Shown piece by piece: positions 18,013 through 27,071 of a stretch of 39,170 nucleotides of DNA (positions are counted from its first letter, which is position 1; the number at the start of each line of letters is the position of its first letter). The notes under the pieces were generated by a model. It saw only the letters and a list, made by a program, of their open reading frames with translations, was not told the origin of the DNA and did no database searches. This DNA comes from an uncultured Caryophanales bacterium (GTDB lineage Bacteria; Bacillota_I; Bacilli_A; RFN20; CAG-826): positions 1 to 39,170 of the forward strand of contig CAMZGG010000004.1 in assembly GCA_947306345.1 (NCBI GenBank), read 5' to 3'. A program made the position numbers and the translations under genes.

Positions 18013-18042
18013 AAAATAAATATTTATATAATAAGGATATAG

Positions 18043-18063
18043 AAAAAGCCAGGTCTCCCTGGC
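18043..18063 (-). terminator. Intrinsic terminator of hemW
   Basis: A GC-rich 6-bp stem, GCCAGG / CCTGGC with loop GAGA, followed on the minus strand by five T residues. It separates the lepA-hemW transcript from the hrcA operon promoter. Confidence 0.88.
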
Positions 18064-18085
18064 CTTATCAAGCATCATTTTTGGA

Positions 18086-19174
18086 TTAAAGAAGAGCGAG
18101 AATTAGCTGATCAAGAATCATCTTTCCTTCGTAAGTCGCAACGAGTTTTTCTTCGCGATATTCGAGATAGCCTTGTTCCATCATTTCTTTGATTTCATCT
18201 TTCTTTTCTTTAGATAAATCCTTATTAAAAGTATCCTTGATATACTCTAAGTCTAAGCCTTCACATCTAAGCTTTAGCATCACTTCATAGGTGTACTTAT
18301 CTTTCAAAGTGAGTGTTTCTTTTTCTTGGATATATTCCCCTAACAAATATTTTTCTAAATTCACAGTGTTTTTATAACGGATATCCCCAATATAACCAGA
18401 CGCTCCAAGGCCACAGCCATAGTATTCTTCATTAGCCCAGTATGTTTTATTATGATGGCTTTCATATCCAGGCATAGCCCAGTTAGAAACTTCATAATGC
18501 ACAAAGCCTTTCTTATCAAGATAGTTATGAACGACATCATATAATTCTCTCATTTGGTCATCTTCTAACTCTTTATAACCCTGGTTATATAAGACTGTAT
18601 GAGGATGAATAGTTAAGGCATAACAAGAGATATGTTTAATGCCTAATGAGGTCAAGTTATCTAAATCTTTTAATAATAGAGACTTGCTACTATGTGGCAA
18701 TCCTAGAATCAAATCAACATTGATGTTATCAACGCCGTATTGTTTTAAAAGTTTAATCGCGGTCTTAACGTCTTCATAATCATGTTCACGGTTAATGGCT
18801 TTTAAGACTTTATTATCGGTGCTTTGCACCCCTAAAGAGATACGGTTAACACCATACCTAGATAAGAGTTTGATTTTAGATTCTGAAAGTGATTCAGGAT
18901 TAGCCTCAAAGGTATATTCGATAGCGCCTTTAGTATATGGCTTAATTATTTCTAATAATTTTTCGAATAAATCGTCTTCTAAAGCGGTTGGTGTTCCACC
19001 ACCGACATAGATGGTTTTTAGTTCACCAATATCATAACTTTCTAGCTCTTTTTTAAGTGTTTCTAAGTAAGGAATGGCGAACTTACGAAAATACTGCAAC
19101 TTTGTAAAGTCGCAGTAATCGCAAATCTTTTCACAAAATGGAATATGGATGTATAAAGACCTTGGCTTATTCAT
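18086..19174 (-). CDS. hemW: Radical SAM protein HemW (heme chaperone-like)
   Basis: A 362-residue radical-SAM protein. SLYIHIPFCEKICDYCDF at the N-terminus carries the CxxxCxxC cluster plus the extra Cys/Phe typical of HemW rather than true HemN coproporphyrinogen oxidase; TIYVGGGTPTAL, LGVQS and GLPHSS follow. In studied species HemW handles heme insertion, though no heme pathway is visible here. I chose the ATG at 19174 because homology starts there. Upstream in-frame codons to 19234 overlap the preceding gene, which ends 8 nt inside hemW. Conserved order lepA-hemW-hrcA, with two genes inserted. Confidence 0.9.
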   Translation of the reverse strand: MNKPRSLYIHIPFCEKICDYCDFTKLQYFRKFAIPYLETLKKELESYDIGELKTIYVGGGTPTALEDDLFEKLLEIIKPYTKGAIEYTFEANPESLSESKIKLLSRYGVNRISLGVQSTDNKVLKAINREHDYEDVKTAIKLLKQYGVDNINVDLILGLPHSSKSLLLKDLDNLTSLGIKHISCYALTIHPHTVLYNQGYKELEDDQMRELYDVVHNYLDKKGFVHYEVSNWAMPGYESHHNKTYWANEEYYGCGLGASGYIGDIRYKNTVNLEKYLLGEYIQEKETLTLKDKYTYEVMLKLRCEGLDLEYIKDTFNKDLSKEKKDEIKEMMEQGYLEYREEKLVATYEGKMILDQLILALL

Positions 19175-19382
19175 CTTCCTTATAATCGCTAATTTGTTTA
19201 GCGGTTTCTGGATCATCGACATCTTGTAATACACGATTCATTTCATCTTGAAGAATTTGTTCATCAGATGGTTTATCTTCTTTTAGTTTAGGACGCATAA
19301 TGCGATAGATAATGAAGGCCACTAACGCGATGGCAGCAGCAACTCCAATAACAACGATTAAGATAATAAGGTTTGTTGGCAT
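19167..19382 (-). CDS. Small single-pass membrane protein, unknown
   Basis: A 71-residue protein with one N-terminal membrane helix (about 4-27), then a basic stop-transfer segment (YRIMRPKLK) and an acidic 40-residue cytoplasmic tail with high helix propensity. I do not recognise a family. AGGAGGG is 6-7 nt before the ATG, at the end of the Fic-like gene 12 nt upstream, and the gene overlaps the start of hemW by 8 nt, so it is a real operon member. It could anchor or recruit a neighbour, but nothing in the sequence proves this. Confidence 0.75.
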   Translation of the reverse strand: MPTNLIILIVVIGVAAAIALVAFIIYRIMRPKLKEDKPSDEQILQDEMNRVLQDVDDPETAKQISDYKEDE

Positions 19383-19394
19383 TAATTTTCCCTC

Positions 19395-20909
19395 CTATTC
19401 TCTTTCAACAGGAATATAAACATATTTATTTTTAATCTTTTCTTTGCGATAGTAAAGAAGTTCTGCTAAATGGTCCATAGATGTACGTGCGGTTTCGTAG
19501 GCGCAACGTAGGCTCTTCTTATATTGCGCGATGGTATATTTTTTACCTTTGGTGCAGTGTCTGGCATAGAATTTTGCTTCGCCTTTCTTGAGTTCAGGAT
19601 CTCTTTCTAAGAGGTCTTGTTCTAAAAGAACAGCTTGCTTTTCATCTAACGCGACTGGGATATAGGCAACAGCGAGTTCTTCTTGTACGTAAGTGACTTT
19701 AACAGTCTTTTTCTTAGGCATTTCAACTTCCGCTGGACGAGCTTCAACTTGTGGTTCAGGTTTGTATTCAACTTTTTCTTCCACTGGAGGAACAACTTTG
19801 AATTCAGCCTTTGGCTCTTCTTTTTCCGCTTCGTCACTAGAAGCGAATAAATCGATAGTTTCAACACGTGGTTCTTCTGGGATTTCGACTTCTTCGATTT
19901 CTTTATCTTCATCGACTTGATAGAAGTCTTCTCTCATTTCACTGACTTTGGCTTTAGCCATATCATCTAAGAAAGAATCGCAGTATTTATTCAAATATCT
20001 ATAGACGTAATCAATGAAATATGTGACGTCCGCAGTCTTTTGAACTTCGACATAAATGCGAGCACTTTCTTCTCTTGGAAGGACTAATAATCTTTCTAAA
20101 GGAAGAGTCACCACTGCATCACCGAATGCTTCATGGGCTAAAACAGCTTTCGCCATTAATAAGGCCACTTCTTCGGAATATTTAGCGAATGGTTTAACAT
20201 AGTTAATATAGAAGAAAGTAATCATCGCTTTTAACGATGTTGGTAATGTGCTAGAGGAGATGAATGTGAATAAGCTATTCATCATTGTGCCGATAAGAGT
20301 GACAGGCGCGGATGTGTAAACACGATCAATTAAGACACGGTTTTCTGGATTTCTGTCTTCACTGTTTCTGTAGAAAGTAGTCAATTCTTCAGTACCAAGT
20401 AACTTCGCATATAATTCTGCGAGGAAATCTTCGTCGATTGGATTGACATAAGCACGTTTAATGTAGTTTAAAGCATTGAGATAGTTAACTAAGAGCATGT
20501 TGTTAGGAATTGCGGAGACTACTTCACCACGTAAAACGTTAGCGATAAAGTCTTCACCAACACCTAATTGTTCGCATTCATTAAGAAGGTTTATAATCTC
20601 TTTTTTGAATGTATAGTCAACGTTTCTCGCTTCCTTACTATTAGGCACGAGCATCGCGCATTCGCGATTGACTCTGATGAGTTTGACCTCTAAGTTATTG
20701 ACGCAACTATTGATCGCTGGACAGCCACAGAATAAGAGCATGTTCTTTTCAATAGTTCTAATTGTTAAATAATGATAAAAGTGTGAGCGATAAGATAAAA
20801 TGTTGCTCCAAAACGGATCGACTGAAGATACTTTTAATTCACGACCTACCTCTAATTTGGTCGCGTATTTGTCTTCAGTGAAACGCATTGCATAATCGTT
20901 TCCTGCCAT
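19395..20909 (-). CDS. Degenerate Fic-fold protein with C-terminal winged-helix-like domain
   Basis: A 504-residue protein with the layout of a Fic (AMP-transferase) family protein. Residues 117-150 resemble the Fic inhibitory-helix region followed by NYLNALNYI; 157-220 resemble the helix that leads to the Fic core; 225-260 match the active-site helix. The catalytic HPFxDGNGRxxR is replaced by KPFAKYSEEVAL (239-250): His, both Gly, Asn and both Arg are lost. An acidic, Pro-rich linker (about 330-400) leads to a C-terminal domain (about 440-500) with YETARTSMDHLAELLYYRKE, like the winged helix ending many Fic proteins. I infer a Fic-derived pseudoenzyme, perhaps a binding or regulatory protein. 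It has its own promoter and sits between lepA and hemW. Confidence 0.7.
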   Translation of the reverse strand: MAGNDYAMRFTEDKYATKLEVGRELKVSSVDPFWSNILSYRSHFYHYLTIRTIEKNMLLFCGCPAINSCVNNLEVKLIRVNRECAMLVPNSKEARNVDYTFKKEIINLLNECEQLGVGEDFIANVLRGEVVSAIPNNMLLVNYLNALNYIKRAYVNPIDEDFLAELYAKLLGTEELTTFYRNSEDRNPENRVLIDRVYTSAPVTLIGTMMNSLFTFISSSTLPTSLKAMITFFYINYVKPFAKYSEEVALLMAKAVLAHEAFGDAVVTLPLERLLVLPREESARIYVEVQKTADVTYFIDYVYRYLNKYCDSFLDDMAKAKVSEMREDFYQVDEDKEIEEVEIPEEPRVETIDLFASSDEAEKEEPKAEFKVVPPVEEKVEYKPEPQVEARPAEVEMPKKKTVKVTYVQEELAVAYIPVALDEKQAVLLEQDLLERDPELKKGEAKFYARHCTKGKKYTIAQYKKSLRCAYETARTSMDHLAELLYYRKEKIKNKYVYIPVERE

Positions 20910-20932
20910 AAAAAATACCTCTATATACCATT

Positions 20933-20961
20933 ATGATACAAGAAGTAATTTTTATTTACAA
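20933..20961 (-). promoter_or_regulatory. Promoter of the Fic-like gene
   Basis: A -35 TTGTAA at 20956-20961, a 17-nt spacer and -10 TATCAT at 20933-20938, followed by a short leader with GAGGT before the ATG at 20909. Confidence 0.55.
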
Positions 20962-20971
20962 TAATTTATTC

Positions 20972-20998
20972 TAAAAAACTACTAATTTTAAACTAGTT
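20972..20998 (-). terminator. Weak terminator-like hairpin after lepA
   Basis: AACTA / TAGTT arms around an A/T-rich loop, overlapping the lepA stop codon and followed by T residues on the minus strand. The stem is short and A/T-rich, so termination would be partial at best. Confidence 0.35.
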
Positions 20999-22810
20999 AT
21001 CTTCTTCCTCATCGATGGAAAGAATGCTCATAAATGCTTCTTGTGGGACCTCAACGGAGCCGACTTTCTTCATTCTCTTTTTGCCTTCTTTTTGCTTTTC
21101 GAGAAGTTTCTTCTTACGAGAGATGTCACCACCATAGCACTTCGCTAAAACGTCTTTTCTAACCGCCTTAACATCGCATCTAGCAATGACCTTACCACCG
21201 ATGGCTGCTTGGATTGGGATCTCGAATTGTTGACGAGGAATAACAGTCTTAATTTTACGGATAATACCTAAGCCACGATGATAGCCATCTGGTCTATAGA
21301 TAATACTGCTAAGAGCATCCACTACTTGGCCGTTAAGTAAAATATCTAGTTTCACTAAGTCCGCGCGCTTATAGTCGCTGAAATCATAGTCAAATGAGGC
21401 ATAGCCTTTTGTGTAGCTTTTGAGCTTATCAAAGAAGTTATAAACGATTTCACTTAATGGTAATTCATAGGTTAAGACCATACGTGTATCATCGAAGTAA
21501 TCTAAGTTCTCATAGATACCTCTTCTTTCACGGCATAATTCCATGATTGGGCCAATATATTCTTTTGGTGTCATGATGTTTGCTCTGATGTAAGGCTCTT
21601 CAATAAAGGAGATCTTACTAGCGTCAGGTAACTTACTTGGGTTATCAAGATTGATAACTTCTCCATCCGTCATATGGACTTTATAAATAACGGATGGCGC
21701 AGTTAAGATTAAATCGAGATTATATTCTCTTTCTAATCTTTCTTGGATGACATCCATATGTAATAAGCCTAAGAAACCACATCTAAAGCCAAAGCCTAAG
21801 GCTTGAGATGTTTCAGCCACGAATTGAAGCGAAGCATCATTCAATGTGAGTTTCTCTAAAGCATCTTTTAAGGCTTGATAATCATCACTATCGACTGGAT
21901 AAAGACCACAGTAAACCATTGGGTTCATAATACGGTAGCCTGGTAAGGCTTCTTTCGCGGGATTATCCACTAAGGTGACAGTATCACCAGGATGGACATC
22001 TTTGATGTCCTTAATCTGCGCAGCGATATAGCCAACTTGGCCAGCTTCTAAGATGTCGGTCTTAACTTCCTTTGGAGTTCTGATACCAAGTTCAATGACT
22101 TGATACTCTTTGCCCGCTTGCATGAGGCGAATCTTATCGCCAACTTTAACAACACCATCTTTGATTCTCACTAAAACAATAACGCCACGATATGGATCAT
22201 AGTAACTATCAAAGATAAGAGCCTTTAAAGGCGCTTTTAAATCGCCATGAGGAGCAGGAACGCCTTTCACTATGGCTTCTAATAGTTCATGTACGTGCAA
22301 GCCTGTTTTAGCGCTAACTTCCACCGCTTCATCACATGGAATGCCAATCTTCTTTTCGATTTCTTGCTTGGCCATATCAACGTTAGCGGATGGTAAATCA
22401 ACTTTGTTGATAACAGGTAAGATTTCTAAATCGTTATCGACGGCTAAATAGGCGTTAGCGAGCGTTTGTGCTTCTACGCCCTGTGTCGCGTCTACGACGA
22501 GCAATGCGCCTTCACAGGCAGCGAGTGAACGTGAGACTTCATATGTGAAGTCGACGTGTCCGGGAGTGTCGATGAGATTAAAGATATATTCTTCACCATC
22601 ATCGGCTTTATAGGATAAAGTAACAGCGTTTAATTTAATGGTAATGCCTCTTTCTCTTTCTAAGTCCATAGAGTCGAGAATTTGGTCTTTCATTTCTCTC
22701 AGTTCCACCGCTCCAGTCAATTCTAAAATACGGTCCGCTAATGTGGACTTACCGTGATCAATATGAGCGATGATTGAAAAGTTTCTTATTTTCTTCTGAG
22801 AAAAATCCAT
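20993..22810 (-). CDS. lepA: Elongation factor 4 (LepA)
   Basis: A 605-residue translational GTPase that acts on stalled or mispositioned ribosomes. GTPase motifs: [14 protein letters not shown] (G1), RGITIK (G2), DTPGHVDF (G3), NKVDLP (G4). Domains II, III and V follow, and the LepA-specific C-terminus has [39 protein letters not shown] and [10 protein letters not shown]. It starts 3 nt after a membrane-protein gene, without a clear Shine-Dalgarno. Position upstream of hemW is conserved in Bacilli. Confidence 0.98.
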   Translation of the reverse strand: MDFSQKKIRNFSIIAHIDHGKSTLADRILELTGAVELREMKDQILDSMDLERERGITIKLNAVTLSYKADDGEEYIFNLIDTPGHVDFTYEVSRSLAACEGALLVVDATQGVEAQTLANAYLAVDNDLEILPVINKVDLPSANVDMAKQEIEKKIGIPCDEAVEVSAKTGLHVHELLEAIVKGVPAPHGDLKAPLKALIFDSYYDPYRGVIVLVRIKDGVVKVGDKIRLMQAGKEYQVIELGIRTPKEVKTDILEAGQVGYIAAQIKDIKDVHPGDTVTLVDNPAKEALPGYRIMNPMVYCGLYPVDSDDYQALKDALEKLTLNDASLQFVAETSQALGFGFRCGFLGLLHMDVIQERLEREYNLDLILTAPSVIYKVHMTDGEVINLDNPSKLPDASKISFIEEPYIRANIMTPKEYIGPIMELCRERRGIYENLDYFDDTRMVLTYELPLSEIVYNFFDKLKSYTKGYASFDYDFSDYKRADLVKLDILLNGQVVDALSSIIYRPDGYHRGLGIIRKIKTVIPRQQFEIPIQAAIGGKVIARCDVKAVRKDVLAKCYGGDISRKKKLLEKQKEGKKRMKKVGSVEVPQEAFMSILSIDEEEDN

Positions 22811-22813
22811 ATT

Positions 22814-23206
22814 TTAATAACTTGAACTTGATGGAATTGATGAGGATGAGCTATGGCTAATTGCTTCACTTACCATAGGTAGCATAAAGAAGAATATGAT
22901 AGCAGTAACAATTGCGGCAATGCTAAAGATTAGCAAAGCTAATGAATACCATTTCTTGCCATTACTCTTAAGAAGAACAATGTCGAAAGGTAATGTTACA
23001 ACCGCACCAACAATTGCGGCAGCGCCAAACATGATACTGTAGATAAAGATGAAAATACCACCAATGGCAGAGCCCAAATCTGCATCTTTTCCGAACAATA
23101 AACCCATACTCCATAATTCGATAAGGATTTGTCCGGTTAATAAAATTGCGGTTAATGTTGCAAAAATGCATGCAAATACAAGCATGACTTTATTAGTTTT
23201 GGTCAT
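22814..23206 (-). CDS. Three-TM membrane protein, unknown
   Basis: A 130-residue protein with three predicted membrane segments (about 6-30, 46-73, 87-110) and a Ser-rich C-terminal tail (SHSSSSSIPSSSSY). I recognise no family. The ATG at 23206 is preferred to the longer frame beginning 23233: GAGGGAG lies 6 nt upstream, inside the previous gene, which overlaps by 14 nt. It lies directly upstream of lepA and is probably co-transcribed with it. The low-complexity tail could be a substrate for modification or just unstructured. Confidence 0.75.
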   Translation of the reverse strand: MTKTNKVMLVFACIFATLTAILLTGQILIELWSMGLLFGKDADLGSAIGGIFIFIYSIMFGAAAIVGAVVTLPFDIVLLKSNGKKWYSLALLIFSIAAIVTAIIFFFMLPMVSEAISHSSSSSIPSSSSY

Positions 23207-23723
23207 TTTTGTCTCCCTCGTTTTCTGACTCAACTATTTCAGCTTCTTGTTCAGCAACAACTTTGTTTTCTTGTTCCGCTTTCGCGGCTTCTTCGATATC
23301 TAATAAACCAGGAACTGGCTTAAAGTAATGATAAATGCTTTCAAATAAATAGCAGGCACATAAGTAGAAGAAGACAATTGGCACACCATAACGGTAAACG
23401 TCAGAGGCCGCTTCTGGCTTTGTGACAAAGCAGTAAATATCAAAACTTACTAAGTAAATACCTGCTGGTAAGTGTAAACACTTATCGATTAAAGCAATTC
23501 TTTGTTTTCTCTTTTTAGAGAACATTGCCCATAAGAAATCAATAATTAACCAAGAACCACCGAAGATGGTCACCCAGTTAAAGATATTCTTTCTTGTTTC
23601 ATTAGGGGTAATAACGCCTGTCATTCTAAGAATGCCAAGGACTAAAAATAAGATAAAAAATAGCATTAACTCACCACTATAGATGAGTTTAGCTTTGGTC
23701 ACGATGTCTAATTTCTTTTTCAT
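23193..23723 (-). CDS. Four-TM membrane protein with acidic tail, unknown
   Basis: A 176-residue protein with four predicted membrane helices (about 16-35, 49-68, 84-101, 112-133) and an acidic cytoplasmic tail from about 142. Positive residues flank the helices (KKRKQR at 70-75), as the positive-inside rule expects. No family recognised. The ATG at 23723 has no Shine-Dalgarno but has an extended -10, TGC-TAATAT, ending 7 nt upstream, so it appears leaderless. It starts the transcript that continues into the three-TM gene and lepA. Confidence 0.75.
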   Translation of the reverse strand: MKKKLDIVTKAKLIYSGELMLFFILFLVLGILRMTGVITPNETRKNIFNWVTIFGGSWLIIDFLWAMFSKKRKQRIALIDKCLHLPAGIYLVSFDIYCFVTKPEAASDVYRYGVPIVFFYLCACYLFESIYHYFKPVPGLLDIEEAAKAEQENKVVAEQEAEIVESENEGDKNDQN

Positions 23724-23738
23724 GCCAAATATATTAGC
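23724..23738 (-). promoter_or_regulatory. Leaderless promoter of the 23193-23723 gene, extended -10
   Basis: TG-C-TAATAT on the minus strand, -10 at 23731-23736, 7 nt before the ATG. It is the same nonamer as upstream of ruvX. Confidence 0.55.
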
Positions 23739-23747
23739 ATTAAATAA

Positions 23748-26084
23748 TTATTTAATAAAGAAGTCTTGTAAAATATCGCTCACTTCTTTAGGGGAGAAGG
23801 CGACTTCGTATTTGCGCCACTCACTCTTAAATAAGTCACGATAATCATTAGTAAGATATCTTTCATCAATGAGCAAAACTGCACCTCTATCGGTTTCGCT
23901 TCTAATAACTCTTCCTAGCGCTTGCATGACTTTGTTCATGCCTGGGTTTAGGTATGCGTAGTTATAGCCGGATTGCTCTCTCGCATCATAGTATTTCATG
24001 ATTTGATCACTCACAAAGTTAATCTTTGGCATACCAATACCCACAATAATCGCTCCGATTAAACGGTCACTAACTAGGTCAATACCTTCACCAAAAGCGC
24101 CACCAACGATAACAAATCCTAATGTTGTTCTTTCAGGATTTGGTTTGAAGTTAGTTAAGAATTCTTCTTTTTCTTCATCACTCATGCCCTTAGCCTGTTC
24201 GAATACATCAACATCTTCCATATCGATATATGGCATGAGGTTTGTTAAGTATTCATAACTTGGTAAGAAGATGAAATAGTTACCAACTTTGTTTATAACA
24301 AAGGCTTTAATATAATCAGCGACTTGTTGATAGGAAGAATCTCTATTCTTGTATCTAACGGATACTTTAGGGGCGATGATAATTTTTAGATTATCCACTG
24401 GGAAAGGAGAAGGAAGAATTAACTGGGCGTCTTCTTTCTTGCCCCCTAACATATCAACGTAATATTCAATTGGGGAAAGTGTTGCAGAGAAAAGGACACT
24501 ACCTCTTAAACGTCTTAAGGAACTATGTAAGAAGGATGAAGCATCTAAGCATGCGACATGTAAGATGAGTTCATCTTTGATGATTTCGTAATAGCAGATA
24601 AAGTGATCGTTATAGAACTCTAAGATTTTAGAGAAACGATTAACTTCTAAATAGAACTCGAGAAGTTCTTTACTCATCTCTTTGTTATCATTCTTATTGA
24701 TGTCTTGCATCGTCGTGATAAATGAAGAGATGGTTTTATATGTGTAATCATAGAACTCATCCAGGATGTAATTACCATCTTTTGGATTAACAAGATATTC
24801 CTTAAACATCTTGCTCATCTTTGAAAGAGCGAGTTTGAGTTTATGGAGTTTACTATGACACACACTCTTACGCGCTTCTAAGAACTGCTTGTAGGATAAT
24901 GATGCAGAATACATATCTCTGCTTCTATCCACAAGGTTATGGGCTTCGTCCACTAAAACGAGGAAGGAAGAAGTATCCTCATCAAAGTAACGTTTCATGT
25001 ATGAGATTGGATCAAAGACATAGTTATAGTCGCAGATGATAACATCCATGAATAAAGATAAGTCTAATTCGAGTTCGAATGGACAGATTTGGTTATCGTA
25101 GGCGAGTTGAGTGATGGTTTGTAAATCAAAGTCATCATAGTTAAGAATTGCGTATCTTAAAACTGTTTGAATCTTATTGTAATAACCCTTTGCGTATGGG
25201 CATTCTTCTGGGTTACAAGCTTGGCCTTTGCAAAAGCAGATTTTATCTTTCGCGGTAATCATGATATCGCCTAAAGATAAGCCATTCTCCTTCAGGAGTT
25301 TTATAGCCTGATGTGCAGCTTCTCTGCCACTAGTCTTCGCAGTTAGATAGAAGATTTTACTATTGTCATCATCTTTAAGAGCTTTGACAAATGGGAAGAC
25401 TGTGGAGATGGTCTTGCCAATACCAGTAGGCGCTTCTGCGAATAAGCGGCCGCGTTTCTTCGCCATTGCGTATGTGTACTTTGCTAGATCCCTTTGTCCC
25501 TGACGGAACTTATTGAACGGGAATTTAAGTGATTCTATGCTCTCGTTTCTCTTCGCAATCTTATTGAAAATGATGTTATAGAAAGCGAGATATTCGTTTA
25601 ATAATTTAACGACAAATTGTTCAAGTTCAAGGACATTAAAGACGTAGGAATCAATGAGTTGTTCCTTTTCTTTTCCTTGACGAATGTAAGTTAACTTAAC
25701 ACCGATGAATTCAAGGTTGGTTTGTTTCGCAAACATGTAGGCATAGCACTTGGCTTGGCCAAGGTGCCATTCAAGATTATCGTCATGGAAAACCTGTAAA
25801 TCTTCCACGGTAGTCTTAATCTCATCAATGACATATTCGGTTTCGCTTCTTTTGATAATGCCATCCGCCCTACCTTCAAGAACGATGTTCACTTCATCGA
25901 CATTGAAGGACATCTTTAAAGGAAACTCAGCGAGATAGTTAGATGACTGCTTTGCTTGATACACACTATGGAGGCGGCTACCTTCAGTCATTGATGAACG
26001 ATTAAAAACGCGATTATCAATATCGCCTGTTCTTAAAAGAAAGTCCACCAATTGGTGCACACTCAAAGTCAGATACTTTTCCAT
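23748..26084 (-). CDS. PD-(D/E)XK nuclease - XPD/DinG-type Fe-S helicase fusion
   Basis: A 778-residue protein. Residues 1-170 form a RecB/Cas4-like nuclease domain with a full active-site set: His39, Asp74 in EGRADGI, Glu88-x-Lys90 in VIDEIKTT, and Gln110-x4-Tyr115-type motif IV in GQAKCYAY. From about 190 an SF2 Rad3/XPD helicase follows: RQGQRDL Q-motif region, Walker A EAPTGIGKT (217-225), four Cys of the Fe-S domain (C283, C285, C290, C295), DEAH box in VLVDEAHN, VLFSATLS, and C-terminal motifs GAFGEGIDL and QALGRVIRSETDRG. It is likely to unwind and cut structured or damaged DNA. It begins directly after the fmt stop, so it is in one operon with fmt. The same fusion is known in Firmicutes helicases, but its role is poorly defined. 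Confidence 0.88.
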   Translation of the reverse strand: MEKYLTLSVHQLVDFLLRTGDIDNRVFNRSSMTEGSRLHSVYQAKQSSNYLAEFPLKMSFNVDEVNIVLEGRADGIIKRSETEYVIDEIKTTVEDLQVFHDDNLEWHLGQAKCYAYMFAKQTNLEFIGVKLTYIRQGKEKEQLIDSYVFNVLELEQFVVKLLNEYLAFYNIIFNKIAKRNESIESLKFPFNKFRQGQRDLAKYTYAMAKKRGRLFAEAPTGIGKTISTVFPFVKALKDDDNSKIFYLTAKTSGREAAHQAIKLLKENGLSLGDIMITAKDKICFCKGQACNPEECPYAKGYYNKIQTVLRYAILNYDDFDLQTITQLAYDNQICPFELELDLSLFMDVIICDYNYVFDPISYMKRYFDEDTSSFLVLVDEAHNLVDRSRDMYSASLSYKQFLEARKSVCHSKLHKLKLALSKMSKMFKEYLVNPKDGNYILDEFYDYTYKTISSFITTMQDINKNDNKEMSKELLEFYLEVNRFSKILEFYNDHFICYYEIIKDELILHVACLDASSFLHSSLRRLRGSVLFSATLSPIEYYVDMLGGKKEDAQLILPSPFPVDNLKIIIAPKVSVRYKNRDSSYQQVADYIKAFVINKVGNYFIFLPSYEYLTNLMPYIDMEDVDVFEQAKGMSDEEKEEFLTNFKPNPERTTLGFVIVGGAFGEGIDLVSDRLIGAIIVGIGMPKINFVSDQIMKYYDAREQSGYNYAYLNPGMNKVMQALGRVIRSETDRGAVLLIDERYLTNDYRDLFKSEWRKYEVAFSPKEVSDILQDFFIK

Positions 26085-27023
26085 TTAGTTTAATTTAGTG
26101 CCTAAAAGATTCTGGTTGCCATTAATAAAGGCTTTATAGTCCATTCTCTTTTTGCCTTCTTTTTGGAGCTCTAAAATGGCTAATTGACCGTTTTTTGCTT
26201 GAAGTAAGAGTCCACGTTTATCCGCTTGGACAATTGTGCCAACTTCCGCAGTTACTAAATCATTAGCGATCTTCGCTTTGAAGATTTTGAGTTTTTGATT
26301 GTCTAAATAGAGATAAGCACCTGGTTCATCGCTTAAGCCTCTAATATAGCCATAAACTTCTAATATATCTTTAGATAAATCTAATTTTTCTTGTTCTGGT
26401 TTGATAAGTGAACAGAAAGTAACTTCTTCTTCGTTTTGAGGAATACCTTCTAATTCACCATTTACATATTTTGGTAATAATTCTAAAACCAAATCTTTAG
26501 CCGCTTCGCTTATCTTCTTAAATAAAGAAGTAGCGTTGTCTTCTTCATCGATAGTAACTTCTTTCTTGCCGTACATTCTACCAGCGTCCATGGCCGCCAC
26601 CATTTCCATAAGAGTCACACCAGTGACTTTCTCATTATTGATTAAAGCGGTTTGGACTGGAGAAGCACCACGGAGCTTTGGTAATAATGAACCATGGAGG
26701 TTCAAGCAACCAAAACGTGGAATATCTAAAAAGCCTTGAGGAACAATTTGTCCATAGGCAAGAGTAATAACTAAATCAACTTTAAGATTGTCCATAAAGG
26801 AGAAATCTTTGCGAATCTTGATAGGTTGAAAGACTGGGATGTTATACTTCTCAGCGATTACTTTAGTAGGAACTTTCTCGATGATGCCTTTTCTTCCCAC
26901 CGGATGATCAGGTTGTGCGACTAAGCCCACAAAGTGGTAGCCAGCTAAGATCATCTGTTCGAAGACATAAGCACTAATTTCAGGAGTGCCCATAAATAAG
27001 AGGTTTAATTCTTTCTTTTCCAT
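26085..27023 (-). CDS. fmt: Methionyl-tRNA formyltransferase
   Basis: A 312-residue enzyme that formylates initiator Met-tRNA using 10-formyl-THF. The N-terminal Rossmann-like domain has LLFMGTPEISAYVFE and, at the active site, LNLHGSLLPKLRGASPVQTAL (His and Asn of NLHGS); MDAGRMYG and SDEPGAYLYLDNQKLKIF in the C-terminal domain are also typical. The ATG at 27023 has no Shine-Dalgarno; TATAAT ends 8 nt upstream, so it is probably leaderless. This is notable because leaderless initiation uses 70S ribosomes carrying fMet-tRNA, the product of this enzyme. Divergent from the phosphodiesterase gene. Confidence 0.96.
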   Translation of the reverse strand: MEKKELNLLFMGTPEISAYVFEQMILAGYHFVGLVAQPDHPVGRKGIIEKVPTKVIAEKYNIPVFQPIKIRKDFSFMDNLKVDLVITLAYGQIVPQGFLDIPRFGCLNLHGSLLPKLRGASPVQTALINNEKVTGVTLMEMVAAMDAGRMYGKKEVTIDEEDNATSLFKKISEAAKDLVLELLPKYVNGELEGIPQNEEEVTFCSLIKPEQEKLDLSKDILEVYGYIRGLSDEPGAYLYLDNQKLKIFKAKIANDLVTAEVGTIVQADKRGLLLQAKNGQLAILELQKEGKKRMDYKAFINGNQNLLGTKLN

Positions 27024-27037
27024 ATGGAAATATTATA
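27024..27037 (-). promoter_or_regulatory. fmt promoter, leaderless
   Basis: Consensus TATAAT at 27032-27037 (minus strand), 8 nt before the ATG at 27023. No Shine-Dalgarno and only a weak -35 candidate (TAGCAA at 27055-27060). Confidence 0.6.
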
Positions 27038-27055
27038 CAAAACCGTCTCTTTTTT

Positions 27056-27071
27056 TGCTACTATATGAAAG
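27056..27071 (+). promoter_or_regulatory. Leaderless promoter of the phosphodiesterase gene, extended -10
   Basis: TG-C-TACTAT (-10 at 27059-27064) ends 7 nt before the ATG at 27072. It lies back to back with the fmt promoter in a 48-bp divergent intergenic region. Confidence 0.55.
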
